Shown here piece by piece: positions 35,664 to 44,985 of a stretch of 64,000 bases of DNA. Source of the DNA: Pseudomonas massiliensis. Lineage in GTDB: Bacteria; Pseudomonadota; Gammaproteobacteria; Pseudomonadales; Pseudomonadaceae. The DNA lies in the NCBI RefSeq assembly GCF_000826105.1, contig NZ_CCYK01000005.1, forward strand, positions 186,001-250,000, given 5' to 3'. A program made the translations under genes and the position numbers. Numbering within the stretch: the first letter of the stretch is position 1; the number at the start of each line of letters is the position of its first letter. The notes under the pieces were generated by a model. It was not told the origin of the DNA, did no database searches, and was given only the letters and a program-made list of their open reading frames with translations.

Positions 35664-37883
35664 ATGAAAACGTTCGGCAAAATCCTGGGGCTGGGCCTTC
35701 TCGGGTTGTTGCTGATCCTCGTGGCTCTAGGCTTCGCCCTGACCCATTTTTTCGATCCCAACGACTACAAAGACCAGATCCGCGCCCTGGTCCGCGACAA
35801 GGCCCATATAGAACTGACCCTTAACGGTGATATCGGCTGGAGCCTGTTCCCCTGGCTGGGCCTGGAACTTCATGACGCCAGCGTGGCGACGCTGGCGCAA
35901 CCGCAAGCGCCTTTCGCCAATCTCCAGTTGCTGGGCCTGTCGGTACGGGTCTTGCCTTTGTTGCGTCGTGAAGTGCAGATGAGCGATGTGCGGGTCGAAG
36001 GCCTGGAACTGAGCCTTGACCGCGACGCCCAAGGCCATGGCAACTGGGAAGACATCGGCAAACCGCTGCCCGCCCAAGGCACGCCTGTCACGGCTGACAA
36101 TGGAAGCGCCTCTGAGCAAGCGCCTGCTCCCTCGCAACCTCGCCGCCAGCTGAAACTGGATATCGACAGCCTGACCCTGAACAACGGGCGGGTAACCTAC
36201 ACAGACGAGCAAAGCGGCCGCAGTTTCACTGCCGAAAGCATCCAGCTCAGCACCGGCGCCGTGCATACCGGTACAGATGTCCCCGTTACCCTGACTGCCT
36301 TCCTGGGCACCAATCAACCCGAGCTGCGAGCACGTACCGAACTCAAGGGCACCTTGCGTTTCGACCCATCGGTGCAGCGTTATCAATTCGAGGACATGCG
36401 CCTGGGCGGCGACCTTTCTGGCGCGCCCCTGCAAGGGCAAACCCTGACGTTCTCGGCCCAGGGCCAGCTACTGGCGGACCTGGCGGCGCAGGTCATCGAC
36501 TGGAACAACCTGAAGCTTTCCGCCAACCAGTTCCGCGCCCTGGGTGAACTCCATCTGCGAGACCTGGATTCAACGCCTCAGCTCAGCGGTGCCCTGTCGG
36601 TCGCCCAGCTGGACGTGCGAGCCTTCCTGGCCGGTATTGGCCAGCCGGTACCGGCTACCGCCGATGCCACCGCACTGACCCAGGTTGAAGTGGTCAGCCG
36701 CCTGCAGGGCAATCGAAACGCCCTGGCGCTGGAGGATCTGACCATCAAGCTCGATGGCAGCACCCTGAATGGCCGCATCGCCCTGGAAGACATCGCCGCC
36801 CAGGCGGTGCGGATCAAGCTTGGCGGAGACCGACTGGACCTGGATCGTTACCTGCCGGGAGAGAGCGAGCAAGCGCGAGGCGCCACCGCGGCCCGCCAGG
36901 CCGAGGTCCAGGGCACTGAGGCGGCGGCCATGGGCAAAGCCGATTCTCCCCTGCCAGAGGCGCCTGGCCGGCAGGCCTGGAGCGACGACCGGCTGTTCCC
37001 GGTCGAGCGACTTCGCGGCATCGACTTGCAAGCGGAACTGAGCCTTGGCCAACTCGTTCTGCAAAAGCTGCCAATCGACAATGCCCGTCTGACGGCGAGC
37101 GGCCAGGGCGGCCTGCTGAAGCTGGACGACCTCAGTGGTCAGGTGGGGCAAGGCAGCTTCAAGGCCAATGGCAGCCTGGACGTGCGCGCTGATTCCCCCC
37201 GGGCCAACCTGACCGCCCAGCTTGACCAGGTACCCGTGGAAACCGTGCTCGCGGCACATACAGCCCAGCCGCCAGTGCGCGGCTTGCTGACCTTGAACAC
37301 TACCCTGAACGGCAGCGGCAACAGCCAGAAGGCCCTGGTCGAAAGCCTGGACGGCAATGGCCGCTTCGCCCTGGACAACGGTGTGCTGGTCAATGCCAAC
37401 CTCGAGCAGCAATTGTGCCAGGGCATCGCCTTGCTCAACCGCAAGACCCTCACCAGCGAGCCACGCGGCCGCGATACGCCCTTCCAGCGGTTGGACGGCA
37501 CCCTGAGCATTCACAAGGGCCTGGCCAGCAACCCCGACCTCAAGGCCAGCATTCCCGGCCTGCGGGTGAGCGGCAATGGTGATATCGACCTGCGCGTGCT
37601 TGGCATGGACTATCGCGTGGGTGTGGTGGTGGAAGGTGAAAGCGGCAACATGGCCGATCCGGCCTGCCAAGTGAATGATCGTTTCGCCAACCTGGAACTG
37701 CCGATACGCTGCCGCGGCCCGCTCGAGCTGGGTGCCCGGGCTTGCCGGGTAGACCGCGACGGCCTCGGCCAGGTCGCCGTCCAGGCGGTACGCAACCGGG
37801 TCGAAGAAAAGATCGAAGACAAATTGGGAGACAAGGTAAGCCCTGAGCTCAAAGATGCGCTCAAGGGCTTGCTCAAGCGATGA
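35664..37883 (+). CDS. AsmA family protein
   Basis: The 739-residue envelope protein has a single N-terminal membrane segment (ILGLGLLGLLLILVALGFAL) followed by the AsmA N-terminal domain (PNDYKDQIRALVRDKAHIEL, GDIGWSLFPWLGLEL), a long beta-rich middle and an AsmA-like C-terminal part. Proteins of this family are repeating-beta-groove bridges linked to outer-membrane lipid transport. It overlaps mutY by 4 bases, as in other pseudomonads. Confidence 0.93.
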   Translation: MKTFGKILGLGLLGLLLILVALGFALTHFFDPNDYKDQIRALVRDKAHIELTLNGDIGWSLFPWLGLELHDASVATLAQPQAPFANLQLLGLSVRVLPLLRREVQMSDVRVEGLELSLDRDAQGHGNWEDIGKPLPAQGTPVTADNGSASEQAPAPSQPRRQLKLDIDSLTLNNGRVTYTDEQSGRSFTAESIQLSTGAVHTGTDVPVTLTAFLGTNQPELRARTELKGTLRFDPSVQRYQFEDMRLGGDLSGAPLQGQTLTFSAQGQLLADLAAQVIDWNNLKLSANQFRALGELHLRDLDSTPQLSGALSVAQLDVRAFLAGIGQPVPATADATALTQVEVVSRLQGNRNALALEDLTIKLDGSTLNGRIALEDIAAQAVRIKLGGDRLDLDRYLPGESEQARGATAARQAEVQGTEAAAMGKADSPLPEAPGRQAWSDDRLFPVERLRGIDLQAELSLGQLVLQKLPIDNARLTASGQGGLLKLDDLSGQVGQGSFKANGSLDVRADSPRANLTAQLDQVPVETVLAAHTAQPPVRGLLTLNTTLNGSGNSQKALVESLDGNGRFALDNGVLVNANLEQQLCQGIALLNRKTLTSEPRGRDTPFQRLDGTLSIHKGLASNPDLKASIPGLRVSGNGDIDLRVLGMDYRVGVVVEGESGNMADPACQVNDRFANLELPIRCRGPLELGARACRVDRDGLGQVAVQAVRNRVEEKIEDKLGDKVSPELKDALKGLLKR

Positions 37884-38947
37884 CCCCTGAGCAATTTTCC
37901 GATGCCGTCCTGACCTGGTTCGACCGTCACGGGCGCCATGACCTGCCTTGGCAGCAAGACATCAACCCGTATCGGGTGTGGGTGTCGGAGATCATGCTGC
38001 AACAGACCCAGGTCAGCACCGTGCTGAACTACTTCGACCGTTTCATGGCCGCATTGCCGACGGTTCGACATCTGGCCGAGGCCACCGAGGACGAGGTGCT
38101 GCACCTGTGGACCGGGCTAGGGTATTACACCCGTGCTCGCAATCTGCAAAAAGCGGCGAAAATCGTCGTGACGGACTACGACGGTGAGTTTCCCCAAGAC
38201 CCGGACCTGCTGGAAAGCCTGCCGGGCATCGGCCGTTCCACCGCAGGCGCCATCGCCAGCATCAGCATGGGCCTGCGCGCGCCTATCCTGGACGGCAACG
38301 TCAAGCGGGTCCTGGCGCGCTACACCGCCCAGGCCGGCTATCCTGGCGAGCCCAAGGTGGCCAATGCCCTCTGGGCAGCCGCCGAACGCTATACCCCTCA
38401 GGTACGAGTGAACCACTACACCCAGGCGATGATGGACCTGGGCGCCACCTTGTGCACCCGCAGCCGCCCCAGTTGCCTGCTATGCCCCCTGCGCGCCGAC
38501 TGCCGCGCCCATCTCTTGGGCGAGGAAACCCGCTACCCGGCCCCCAAGCCGCGCAAGGCGCTGCCACAGCGGCAAACCCTCATGCCCTTGCTGGTCAACG
38601 AGGCCGGCGACATCCTGCTCTACCGGCGTCCGTCCGTAGGCCTTTGGGGTGGGCTATGGAGCCTGCCGGAGCTGGACAGCTTCGCCGATATCGAGCACCT
38701 GGTTGCCCAGCATGATCTGCGCCTGCTCGACAGCCAGGCGTTGGCCGGGATTACCCATACCTTCAGTCACTTCCAACTGAGCATCGCGCCCTGGCTGGTG
38801 CGCGTCAGCAGCCAGGGCAGCCACGTGGCCGAGGCCGACTGGCTCTGGTATAACCTCGCCACCCCGCCGCGCCTGGGCCTTGCCGCCCCGGTGAAAACGC
38901 TGCTCGAGCGCGCGGCCGATGCCATGCACGCAGGAGACACCCCATGA
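37880..38947 (+). CDS. mutY: Adenine DNA glycosylase MutY
   Basis: Removes adenine mispaired with 8-oxoguanine. The 355-residue enzyme has the catalytic Glu in [14 protein letters not shown], the HhH-GPD core with [15 protein letters not shown] and catalytic Asp in [12 protein letters not shown], four iron-sulfur cysteines in [17 protein letters not shown], and a C-terminal NUDIX-like 8-oxoG recognition domain ([21 protein letters not shown]). It overlaps both asmA and yggX by 4 bases. Confidence 0.98.
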   Translation: MTPEQFSDAVLTWFDRHGRHDLPWQQDINPYRVWVSEIMLQQTQVSTVLNYFDRFMAALPTVRHLAEATEDEVLHLWTGLGYYTRARNLQKAAKIVVTDYDGEFPQDPDLLESLPGIGRSTAGAIASISMGLRAPILDGNVKRVLARYTAQAGYPGEPKVANALWAAAERYTPQVRVNHYTQAMMDLGATLCTRSRPSCLLCPLRADCRAHLLGEETRYPAPKPRKALPQRQTLMPLLVNEAGDILLYRRPSVGLWGGLWSLPELDSFADIEHLVAQHDLRLLDSQALAGITHTFSHFQLSIAPWLVRVSSQGSHVAEADWLWYNLATPPRLGLAAPVKTLLERAADAMHAGDTP

Positions 38948-39216
38948 CCCGCACCGTGATGTGCCGCAAATACAAAGAGGAACTTCCCGGCCTGGAGCGC
39001 CCGCCCTACCCTGGCGCCAAGGGCGAGGACATATACCTGCACGTCTCGCAGAAGGCCTGGGCCGACTGGCAGAAGCACCAGACGCTGCTGATCAACGAAC
39101 GCCGCCTGAACATGATGAACGCCGAAGACCGCAAGTTCCTTCAGGCGGAGATGGACAAGTACCTTTCCGGCGAGGACTACGCCCAGGCCGAAGGCTACGT
39201 GCCGCCCTCGGAATGA
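38944..39216 (+). CDS. yggX: Oxidative damage protection protein YggX (Fe(II) trafficking)
   Basis: A 90-residue cytoplasmic protein of the YggX family starting [20 protein letters not shown], with the conserved Cys near residue 7 and the core [20 protein letters not shown], then [13 protein letters not shown]. It protects Fe-S proteins against oxidation and is commonly coupled to mutY, which itself carries an Fe-S cluster. It starts on the ATGA overlap with mutY. Confidence 0.96.
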   Translation: MTRTVMCRKYKEELPGLERPPYPGAKGEDIYLHVSQKAWADWQKHQTLLINERRLNMMNAEDRKFLQAEMDKYLSGEDYAQAEGYVPPSE

Positions 39217-39266
39217 GGGTTTTGGCGTAAGCGACGGTAATGATTAAAATTTTTTTGAATCGGCGC

Positions 39267-39295
39267 TTGACGCCAACCTGAAAAACCCGTTTAAT
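39267..39295 (+). promoter_or_regulatory. Sigma-70 promoter of tRNA-Phe
   Basis: TTGACG and TTTAAT are separated by 17 bases, with the -10 element 10 bases before the tRNA. An AT-rich stretch just upstream could act as an UP element. Confidence 0.85.
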
Positions 39296-39305
39296 GCGCC
39301 CCGTT

Positions 39306-39381
39306 GCCCAGGTAGCTCAGTTGGTAGAGCAGGGGATTGAAAATCCCCGTGTCGGCGGTTCGATTCCGTCCCTGGGCACCA
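39306..39381 (+). tRNA. tRNA-Phe (anticodon GAA)
   Basis: A 76-base cloverleaf with acceptor stem GCCCAGG/CCTGGGC, D-loop AGCTCAGTTGGTAGAGC, anticodon stem GGGGA-TTGAAAA-TCCCC with GAA, T-arm GGTTCGATTCC and encoded CCA. It is followed by a strong terminator. No integrase or other insertion sits at its 3' end. Confidence 0.98.
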
Positions 39382-39390
39382 CTAATACCA

Positions 39391-39424
39391 AAACCCCTGA
39401 ATCGAAAGATTCAGGGGTTTTTTA
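39391..39424 (+). terminator. Terminator after tRNA-Phe
   Basis: AAACCCCTGAATC pairs perfectly with GATTCAGGGGTTT around GAAA and continues into a T-run. Confidence 0.95.
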
Positions 39425-39477
39425 TTGGCTGCGCTACGCTCATAACGCTTCGTTCGACCCTCGCCAGGAGCCCGCCC

Positions 39478-39921
39478 ATGTCCTCCCCTCGCAAGCAGCA
39501 GAAGAAACACAAGCGCGCCTCGGCCAAGGCTCGGCAGAACCGCATCCTGCGCAACAACCAGGCCGCGGCCTCCACCGAAACCAACCCGGACGCGCTCTCC
39601 CCTGAATTCATCAGCATGGAAGAATTCTTCGTGGACGGGCTTGAACTGGGCGCCTTCGACGACCTTTTCGACGACATGGCCGCAGCTGAACCCGAGGGGC
39701 TCGAGGCCGTCGCGCGCGCGTTCTTCAAAGAGTCGCCCCTGCCGCTTGTGGTGGAGAACTATTCAGAGGAAGACGTTACCGACCTGGTCGTTTCGCTCTG
39801 GGTGGCCTACTACGAAAAGCACCATGGGCTGAATGAAGACCAGGCCATGATCCGCATCGAGAGTCCAGAGTTCATGCAGGCCTACCAGGCTGCGGCGGAC
39901 GACGTGGCCAACCAGCCCTGA
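39478..39921 (+). CDS. Conserved hypothetical acidic protein
   Basis: The 147-residue protein begins with a very basic stretch (SSPRKQQKKHKRASAKARQN) and continues acidic and helical (FVDGLELGAFDDLFDDMAAA, FFKESPLPLVVENYSEEDVT). This fits a soluble nucleic-acid- or ribosome-contacting protein, but I recognise no named family. ATG 39478 was chosen because upstream in-frame sequence runs through the tRNA and terminator. Confidence 0.75.
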   Translation: MSSPRKQQKKHKRASAKARQNRILRNNQAAASTETNPDALSPEFISMEEFFVDGLELGAFDDLFDDMAAAEPEGLEAVARAFFKESPLPLVVENYSEEDVTDLVVSLWVAYYEKHHGLNEDQAMIRIESPEFMQAYQAAADDVANQP

Positions 39922-40024
39922 AACCGGCTTACCGAACCTTTACCTTCTCTAGACAGCACTTTACACGCCCAGGGTGTTTCATACGTCCATGGCGCCACCT
40001 GACCGGCGCTGGAAGGAGATACCC

Positions 40025-40345
40025 ATGTTTGCGAAGTTGACCAAAGCCGCACTGCTTAGCGCCTGCCTGGTAGCCGCTGGAGCGGCTGGCAGCGCCAGCG
40101 CCGACGAACGTGACTTGGTCGTTCCGGTGATCGCCGGTGCTGCGGTAGGCGCTCTCATCGCCACCAATTGGGATAACAATGGGCACCACCACCCTCATGA
40201 GCCGCGTTATGCACCGCGGCCGCAACCGGTGATGTATGTACCAGCTCCCCAACCGGTGTATTACCAGCCGGCGCCTCCGCCACCGCATCGCCCCTGGGAT
40301 CGCCACGGGGAAGGCCGGCGCTTCGATGGCCCTCCTCGCTGGTAA
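40025..40345 (+). CDS. Small secreted protein rich in Pro, His and Tyr
   Basis: The 106-residue precursor has a signal peptide (FAKLTKAALLSACLVAAGAA, cleavage near SASA). A hydrophobic Gly/Ala segment (VVPVIAGAAVGALIA) resembles a glycine-zipper membrane motif. A low-complexity tail follows, rich in His, Pro and Tyr (PVMYVPAPQPVYYQPAPPPP). GGAG precedes the ATG. It may be a small outer-membrane or periplasmic protein; the function is unknown. Confidence 0.75.
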   Translation: MFAKLTKAALLSACLVAAGAAGSASADERDLVVPVIAGAAVGALIATNWDNNGHHHPHEPRYAPRPQPVMYVPAPQPVYYQPAPPPPHRPWDRHGEGRRFDGPPRW

Positions 40346-40367
40346 AGCGGTCGTTGTGTGAGTAAAG

Positions 40368-40403
40368 AAAAAGGCCGCTACCTGTCCAGGTAGCGGCCTT
40401 TTT
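40368..40403. terminator. Bidirectional terminator between the small secreted gene and gabP
   Basis: AAAGGCCGCTACCTG pairs perfectly with CAGGTAGCGGCCTTT around two bases, with A-run and T-run on either side, between two convergent genes. Confidence 0.95.
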
Positions 40404-40420
40404 CTTTGTAGCCGGAGCGG

Positions 40421-41815
40421 TTAGCTCCCCAGGACGGTCCTGCCATGGCCGGCGGCCTTGCGGCGACGATCCACGATCAAACCAGCAGCCACGACACCAA
40501 TCGCCAACAGGCCGGTGGCAAAGATTTCCATGCGGTGATCTTCACGGAAGAACATCACGGTCAGCACGGCGATGATGAACAGGATCACCAGGTAGGTAAG
40601 CCCAGGGAAGGCCCACATCTTGAAGGTCAGCGGCTCGCCACGGGCTTCAGCCTGGCGACGCATGCGCAGTTGCGAGAAGGCTATGACCAGGTACACCAAC
40701 AGGGCGATGGCACCCGAGCTGGCCAACAGGAAGTCGAACACGGCAGCCGGGGCGACGTAATTGGCGAAGGTCGCCAGGAAAGCGGCCGCGGTGGACAGGA
40801 TCACTGCCATGTAGGGCGTGCCGGCCCGGGAGGTGCGCTGCGCGGCCTGGGGGGCATCGCCGCGCTTGCTCAAGGAAAACAGCATGCGCGAAGAGGTGTA
40901 CAGCGCCGAGTTCAGGCAGCTGGTCACGGCAATCAGTACCACGATGTCCACGATCAGCTTGGCGTTAGGCACACCGATCAGGTTCAGCACAGTCTGGTAA
41001 GAGCCCAGTTTCGGCAGAGTGGGGTCGTTCCACGGCACCAGGGCTACCACGAGGAAAATGGACACCAGGTAGAACAGGCAGATACGCCAGATCACCGAGT
41101 TGGTCGCCTTGGAGATCTGACGACCCGGGTCGCGGGATTCAGCGGCGGCGATGGTCACGATCTCGGTGCCCATGAAAGAGAACATGGTAGTGAGCATGGC
41201 GGCGACGACGGCGCCCAGCCCGTTAGGCATGAAGCCTTGGGTATCGGTGAGATGGCTGAAGCCGCTGACCTGACTGCCCGGCACGAAGCCGAACGCAGCG
41301 CCCAGGCCCACCACGATGAAAGCGATGATCGCGATGACCTTGAGCAGCGCGAACCAGAACTCGAACTCACCATAGTTCTTCACGCTGAACAGGTTGGTCA
41401 CCGTAAGCACGGCGGTGATGATCAGGGCGAACACCCAAACCTGCACGTCCGGTATCCAGGCATGCAGGATCGCCGCGGCGGCGTTGGCCTCCAGCGGGAT
41501 AACCAATACCCAGAACCACCAATACAACCAGCCGATGGTGAAGCCAGCCCAGTGGCCAATGGCGCGATCGGCGTAGGTGGAGAACGAACCAGTATCGGGC
41601 GAAGCCACGGCCATTTCGCCCAGCATTCGCATGACAAGCACCACCAGGGTACCGGCAGCGGCATAAGCCAGCAGCACGGCCGGCCCGGCCTCAGCAATAG
41701 CGTGGCCAGAGCCGACGAACAAACCGGCCCCAATGACCCCTGCGATGGACAGCATGGTCACATGACGGGTTTTCAGCCCTTGGGCCAGCCCGCTTGTGTT
41801 TTGAAGACTGCTCAT
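40421..41815 (-). CDS. gabP: GABA/amino-acid permease (APC superfamily)
   Basis: A 464-residue inner-membrane transporter with about 12 helices. It begins SSLQNTSGLAQGLKTRHVTM and contains the amino-acid permease signature IAGVIGAGLFVGSGHAI, then MGTEIVTIAAAESRDP. The overall pattern fits GabP, which imports 4-aminobutyrate. ATG 41815 follows GGTAAACC; a longer start at 41860 is less likely. A good sigma-54 promoter lies about 95 bases upstream. Confidence 0.85.
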   Translation of the reverse strand: MSSLQNTSGLAQGLKTRHVTMLSIAGVIGAGLFVGSGHAIAEAGPAVLLAYAAAGTLVVLVMRMLGEMAVASPDTGSFSTYADRAIGHWAGFTIGWLYWWFWVLVIPLEANAAAAILHAWIPDVQVWVFALIITAVLTVTNLFSVKNYGEFEFWFALLKVIAIIAFIVVGLGAAFGFVPGSQVSGFSHLTDTQGFMPNGLGAVVAAMLTTMFSFMGTEIVTIAAAESRDPGRQISKATNSVIWRICLFYLVSIFLVVALVPWNDPTLPKLGSYQTVLNLIGVPNAKLIVDIVVLIAVTSCLNSALYTSSRMLFSLSKRGDAPQAAQRTSRAGTPYMAVILSTAAAFLATFANYVAPAAVFDFLLASSGAIALLVYLVIAFSQLRMRRQAEARGEPLTFKMWAFPGLTYLVILFIIAVLTVMFFREDHRMEIFATGLLAIGVVAAGLIVDRRRKAAGHGRTVLGS

Positions 41816-41907
41816 AGGTTTACCTTCCGAGAAAGCGATTCGACCGGCGACTGCGTTCAAACCCTGCCGCTGTTTGAGAGAAGCAACGTACCGTTGGATT
41901 TATTTTA

Positions 41908-41923
41908 CGCAAGAAGCGCGCCA
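41908..41923 (-). promoter_or_regulatory. Candidate sigma-54 promoter of gabP
   Basis: On the minus strand TGGCGCGCTTCTTGCG has the -24/-12 layout (TGGC-CG-N4-TTGC) with exact spacing, 93 bases before the gabP ATG. The remainder of the gap to 42271 shows no gene or clear operator. Confidence 0.65.
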
Positions 41924-42271
41924 AATTGATGCAAAATAGTTCAAACCCTTGGACCAACGGCGCTGTGGCCCAAACTGCAAGCAGTTGAGCAATAGGGCTT
42001 TTTGTCGCAGCATGACAAAAGTATTACCGAGATACTCAGCCCGCAACACCGATCTGCCCTGTTTTGGCCCGACAGGTAACACCCTTCGCTCCAGGGTGGT
42101 GCAACCACTGTGTGGATTTTGGTGGTACGCCAGTACAACCTTCCAAGGACTTTGCCGTTTTGTGCGTGGAAAAAAATGTCACAGCCCGATGCCTGGAGCA
42201 CGTGATGTTTCTGCGATAAACGTTGTCGAAGCTATACCCTTCCTGCTCGCTTCCCCCGGAGTTTTCATTTC

Positions 42272-43021
42272 ATGGCTCTGCGTTTCGCTCCGCTGCTCGC
42301 TTGCGTCCTGGCTGTCTCTTGCATCTCTGCTCATGCGGTCGACAAGTTGCGCATGGGTATGGAGGGTGGCCACCCCCCGTTCAACGACACTGACGCCAGC
42401 GGGCAGGTGGTCGGGTTCGATGCGGATATCGGCGCGGCGCTGTGCGCCAAGATGAAGGTTGAATGCGAGATCGTTACCGCCGATTTCGAAAGCCTGATTC
42501 CAGACCTGAACGCCAGCCATTACGACTTTCTCATCTCGTCTCTTTCGGTGACGGAAGAGCGCAAACAGCTGGTGGACTTTACCGACCCCTACTACACCAA
42601 CAAGCTCCAATTCATCGCAGCGACCACCAGCGACCTGGACGGTACCTCCGGCAGCCTGATGGGCAAGACCCTCGGCGCTCAGGAAGGCACCCTGGCAGCT
42701 ACATGGTTGCAGAACAACGCGGCGGATCCGGCCATCATCCGCACCTTCCCTACCCAGGATGAGCTCTATGTGGCGCTGGCCACAGGGCAGATCGACGGCG
42801 CCCTGGCCGACAAGTATTCGGGCTACGAGTGGCTACGCACCGAGGCAGGTCGCAACTTCGAACTCAAAGGGCAACCGGTTATCGACAGTGATCAGATCGC
42901 CATTGCCACGCGCTTGAACGACCCACTGCGCATGCGTCTCAACGTGGCGTTGAAGGACATCATTGCCGATGGCACCTACAAGAAGATCAACGACAAGTAT
43001 TTCCCCTTCAGCATTCGCTGA
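42272..43021 (+). CDS. Amino-acid ABC transporter substrate-binding protein
   Basis: A 249-residue periplasmic binding protein of family 3 (PF00497). The signal peptide (RFAPLLACVLAVSCISAHA) is followed by KLRMGMEGGHPPFNDTDASG, GFDADIGAALC, and the ISSLSVTEERKQLVDFTDPY motif that binds amino-acid substrates. It resembles lysine/arginine/ornithine-type binders. No permease or ATPase gene is adjacent, so it must share a transporter encoded elsewhere. GGAG lies upstream of the ATG. Confidence 0.9.
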   Translation: MALRFAPLLACVLAVSCISAHAVDKLRMGMEGGHPPFNDTDASGQVVGFDADIGAALCAKMKVECEIVTADFESLIPDLNASHYDFLISSLSVTEERKQLVDFTDPYYTNKLQFIAATTSDLDGTSGSLMGKTLGAQEGTLAATWLQNNAADPAIIRTFPTQDELYVALATGQIDGALADKYSGYEWLRTEAGRNFELKGQPVIDSDQIAIATRLNDPLRMRLNVALKDIIADGTYKKINDKYFPFSIR

Positions 43022-43023
43022 GC

Positions 43024-44220
43024 ATGCTTGAAGCCGACGCGCTCGCCTTCCGTTTCGCCGAGCTGGGTGAATTCCTGAGGCAACACCAGGGGCTGTGGCG
43101 ACCGAAGCCGTTCACCAGCCTGACGCTCCCCTGGGAGGCGGAACACCCTGAGCTGTCTCAGTGGCTGCGTGGGCGCTCTCTCGAAGAGGCCGAGGCGGCC
43201 GCCCTGGTTCCGATTGATCCACTACCGCCTGGGGGCTTCGCTCATTGGGCGGCCGAAGCGGCGCGCTTGAGCGATCCCGGTGACCTGCCGTCGCGCACGC
43301 CTCCCCCGGCGGCCCCTCGCCTGAACCGTGATGTGCCTGGGCGCAAATGGGCACAGGTGGAGGCCTTCGCCGCGCATCTGGCGTTTGTCGAGCCGGTAGA
43401 GCACTGGCTGGACTGGTGCGGTGGCAAGGGGCATTTGGGTAGGCGATTGCTACAACCTCACCAACAGCTCACCTGCCTGGAGTTCGACCCCACCCTGGTA
43501 GATGCCGGCCAAGCGCTTAGCGACCATCACCGCCTACCGGCGCACCACCGGCGGCAGGATGTGATGGCGACCGACACCCGCCTGGCTCCTGAAGAGACGC
43601 CGGTGGCCTTGCACGCCTGTGGCGATCTTCACGTGCGGCTGCTGCGCCTTGCGGTCGCCCACGGTTGCCGACAATTGGCGATCGCACCCTGCTGTTACAA
43701 CCGTACCGGCGACGAAGGTTATCAGCCCCTGTCGCGTCAGGGTCAGGCATTGGACCTGGCGCTGGATAAAGACGACCTGGGCCTGCCCGCGAACGAGGCC
43801 GTTACCGCTGGCACCCGGGAGCGGCGCCAACGCGACCTGTCCATGGCCCGACGGCTGGGTTTCGACTTGCTGCAGCGGCATTTGCGCGGGGTGGATGAAT
43901 ACTTGCCTACGCCTTCGCTGCCTTCGCATTGGCTCGCTGAAAGCTTCGCCGACTACTGCCGCCACCTGGCAAGGTGCAAAAGCCTGGCCCTTGGAGAGGC
44001 CATTGCCTGGCAAGTATGGGAAGCCCAGGGGTGGTCTCGACTGGCTCAGGTGCGCAACCTGGAACGAGTGCGAAACCTCTTTCGTCGGCCTCTAGAGCTA
44101 TGGCTGGTACTGGACCGCGCCCTGTACCTGGTCGAACGAGGGTATCAGGTTCGGATGGGGACTTTCTGCGAACGCGAAGTGACCCCAAGGAACCTGCTGA
44201 TGCTTGCTGAAAAGGTTTGA
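43024..44220 (+). CDS. SAM-dependent methyltransferase (Methyltransf_32 type)
   Basis: The 398-residue protein carries a Rossmann methyltransferase motif (WLDWCGGKGHLGRRLL, then LTCLEFDPTLVDAG) and the later LHACGDLH and IAPCCYN motifs typical of the METTL25/RRNAD1-like group (PF13679). Its substrate is unknown. It begins 2 bases after the preceding stop codon, so it is probably co-transcribed with the binding protein, though the two have no obvious shared function. Confidence 0.85.
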   Translation: MLEADALAFRFAELGEFLRQHQGLWRPKPFTSLTLPWEAEHPELSQWLRGRSLEEAEAAALVPIDPLPPGGFAHWAAEAARLSDPGDLPSRTPPPAAPRLNRDVPGRKWAQVEAFAAHLAFVEPVEHWLDWCGGKGHLGRRLLQPHQQLTCLEFDPTLVDAGQALSDHHRLPAHHRRQDVMATDTRLAPEETPVALHACGDLHVRLLRLAVAHGCRQLAIAPCCYNRTGDEGYQPLSRQGQALDLALDKDDLGLPANEAVTAGTRERRQRDLSMARRLGFDLLQRHLRGVDEYLPTPSLPSHWLAESFADYCRHLARCKSLALGEAIAWQVWEAQGWSRLAQVRNLERVRNLFRRPLELWLVLDRALYLVERGYQVRMGTFCEREVTPRNLLMLAEKV

Positions 44221-44314
44221 AACCTGTGGATAAGCATGTGTGAAACCCGTTTGATCGAGGCCTTTAGCTCAAGCGACGCGCCCCATGCAGGCATGCCCTA
44301 TATGTGGATAACCT

Positions 44315-44941
44315 TTAAATCAAGCCGTGCCGTCTCGCCAGTTCCGCCAGCCCTACTAGCGTTTGCACCTTCAGCTTGTTAACCAGGCGTGTTTTGTAAG
44401 AACTGACCGTTTTGTTACTCAACATCAATGCGTGGCCGATCTGCACGTTGGTAAAACCAACGGCCAGGTAGCGCAGCACGGTCAATTCCCGCGCGGAAAG
44501 CCTGGACAAACGAATCCTTTCATCCTCGTCGCCGGGGCCGGGCTGGTGCTTGTTACATGCCAGGTCAGGGTAGTAAGTGAAACCGGCCTTCACGGCACGG
44601 ATGCCATGGCGAAACGTCTGGGTGTCATATGCCTTGGGCACGAAAGCGGTGATACCCGCCCGCAGGCAACGGTCCAGCGTATAGTCCGCCGGGCAGGCGG
44701 TAAGCACCACCCATTTGGTCGCCTGGCTTACCCGCCGCGCCCGCTCGATCACTTCGAGCCCTTCCAGGTTGGGCAAGGTCAGCTCCAGAACAGCAATATC
44801 GGGCTGTGCTTCCCGAATCAAAGCCAGGCCCTGAACGCCGTCCGCGCACTCGCCTACCAGCTCGATACCTTCCTCCTGGAGGATTTGCCCCACCATGAGC
44901 CGAATGTAGGGCTGGTCGTCGATAATCACGGCTGTAGCCAT
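44315..44941 (-). CDS. LuxR-type response regulator with Glu at the phospho-acceptor site
   Basis: The 208-residue BvgA-like regulator has a receiver domain (acidic pair Asp8-Asp9, Thr81, Lys103) and a LuxR HTH (LSARELTVLRYLAVGFTNVQ, SNKTVSSYKTRLVNKL). Where the phosphorylated Asp should be, in PDIAVLELTLP, residue 53 is Glu, encoded GAG. Such a change often mimics phosphorylation. AGGAG precedes ATG 44941. It lies 45 bases after the last fimbrial gene on the same strand and may control that operon. No histidine kinase is nearby. Confidence 0.9.
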   Translation of the reverse strand: MATAVIIDDQPYIRLMVGQILQEEGIELVGECADGVQGLALIREAQPDIAVLELTLPNLEGLEVIERARRVSQATKWVVLTACPADYTLDRCLRAGITAFVPKAYDTQTFRHGIRAVKAGFTYYPDLACNKHQPGPGDEDERIRLSRLSARELTVLRYLAVGFTNVQIGHALMLSNKTVSSYKTRLVNKLKVQTLVGLAELARRHGLI

Positions 44942-44985
44942 GGGGCATCTCCTTTCGTGGCAGCCGGCAAGTGGGCCAGCGGCTT

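Noticed and set aside
39306..39424. tRNA-Phe as a second island attachment site
   Set aside because: Its 3' end is followed by an intact terminator and normal chromosomal genes; no repeat of its end or integrase was seen.
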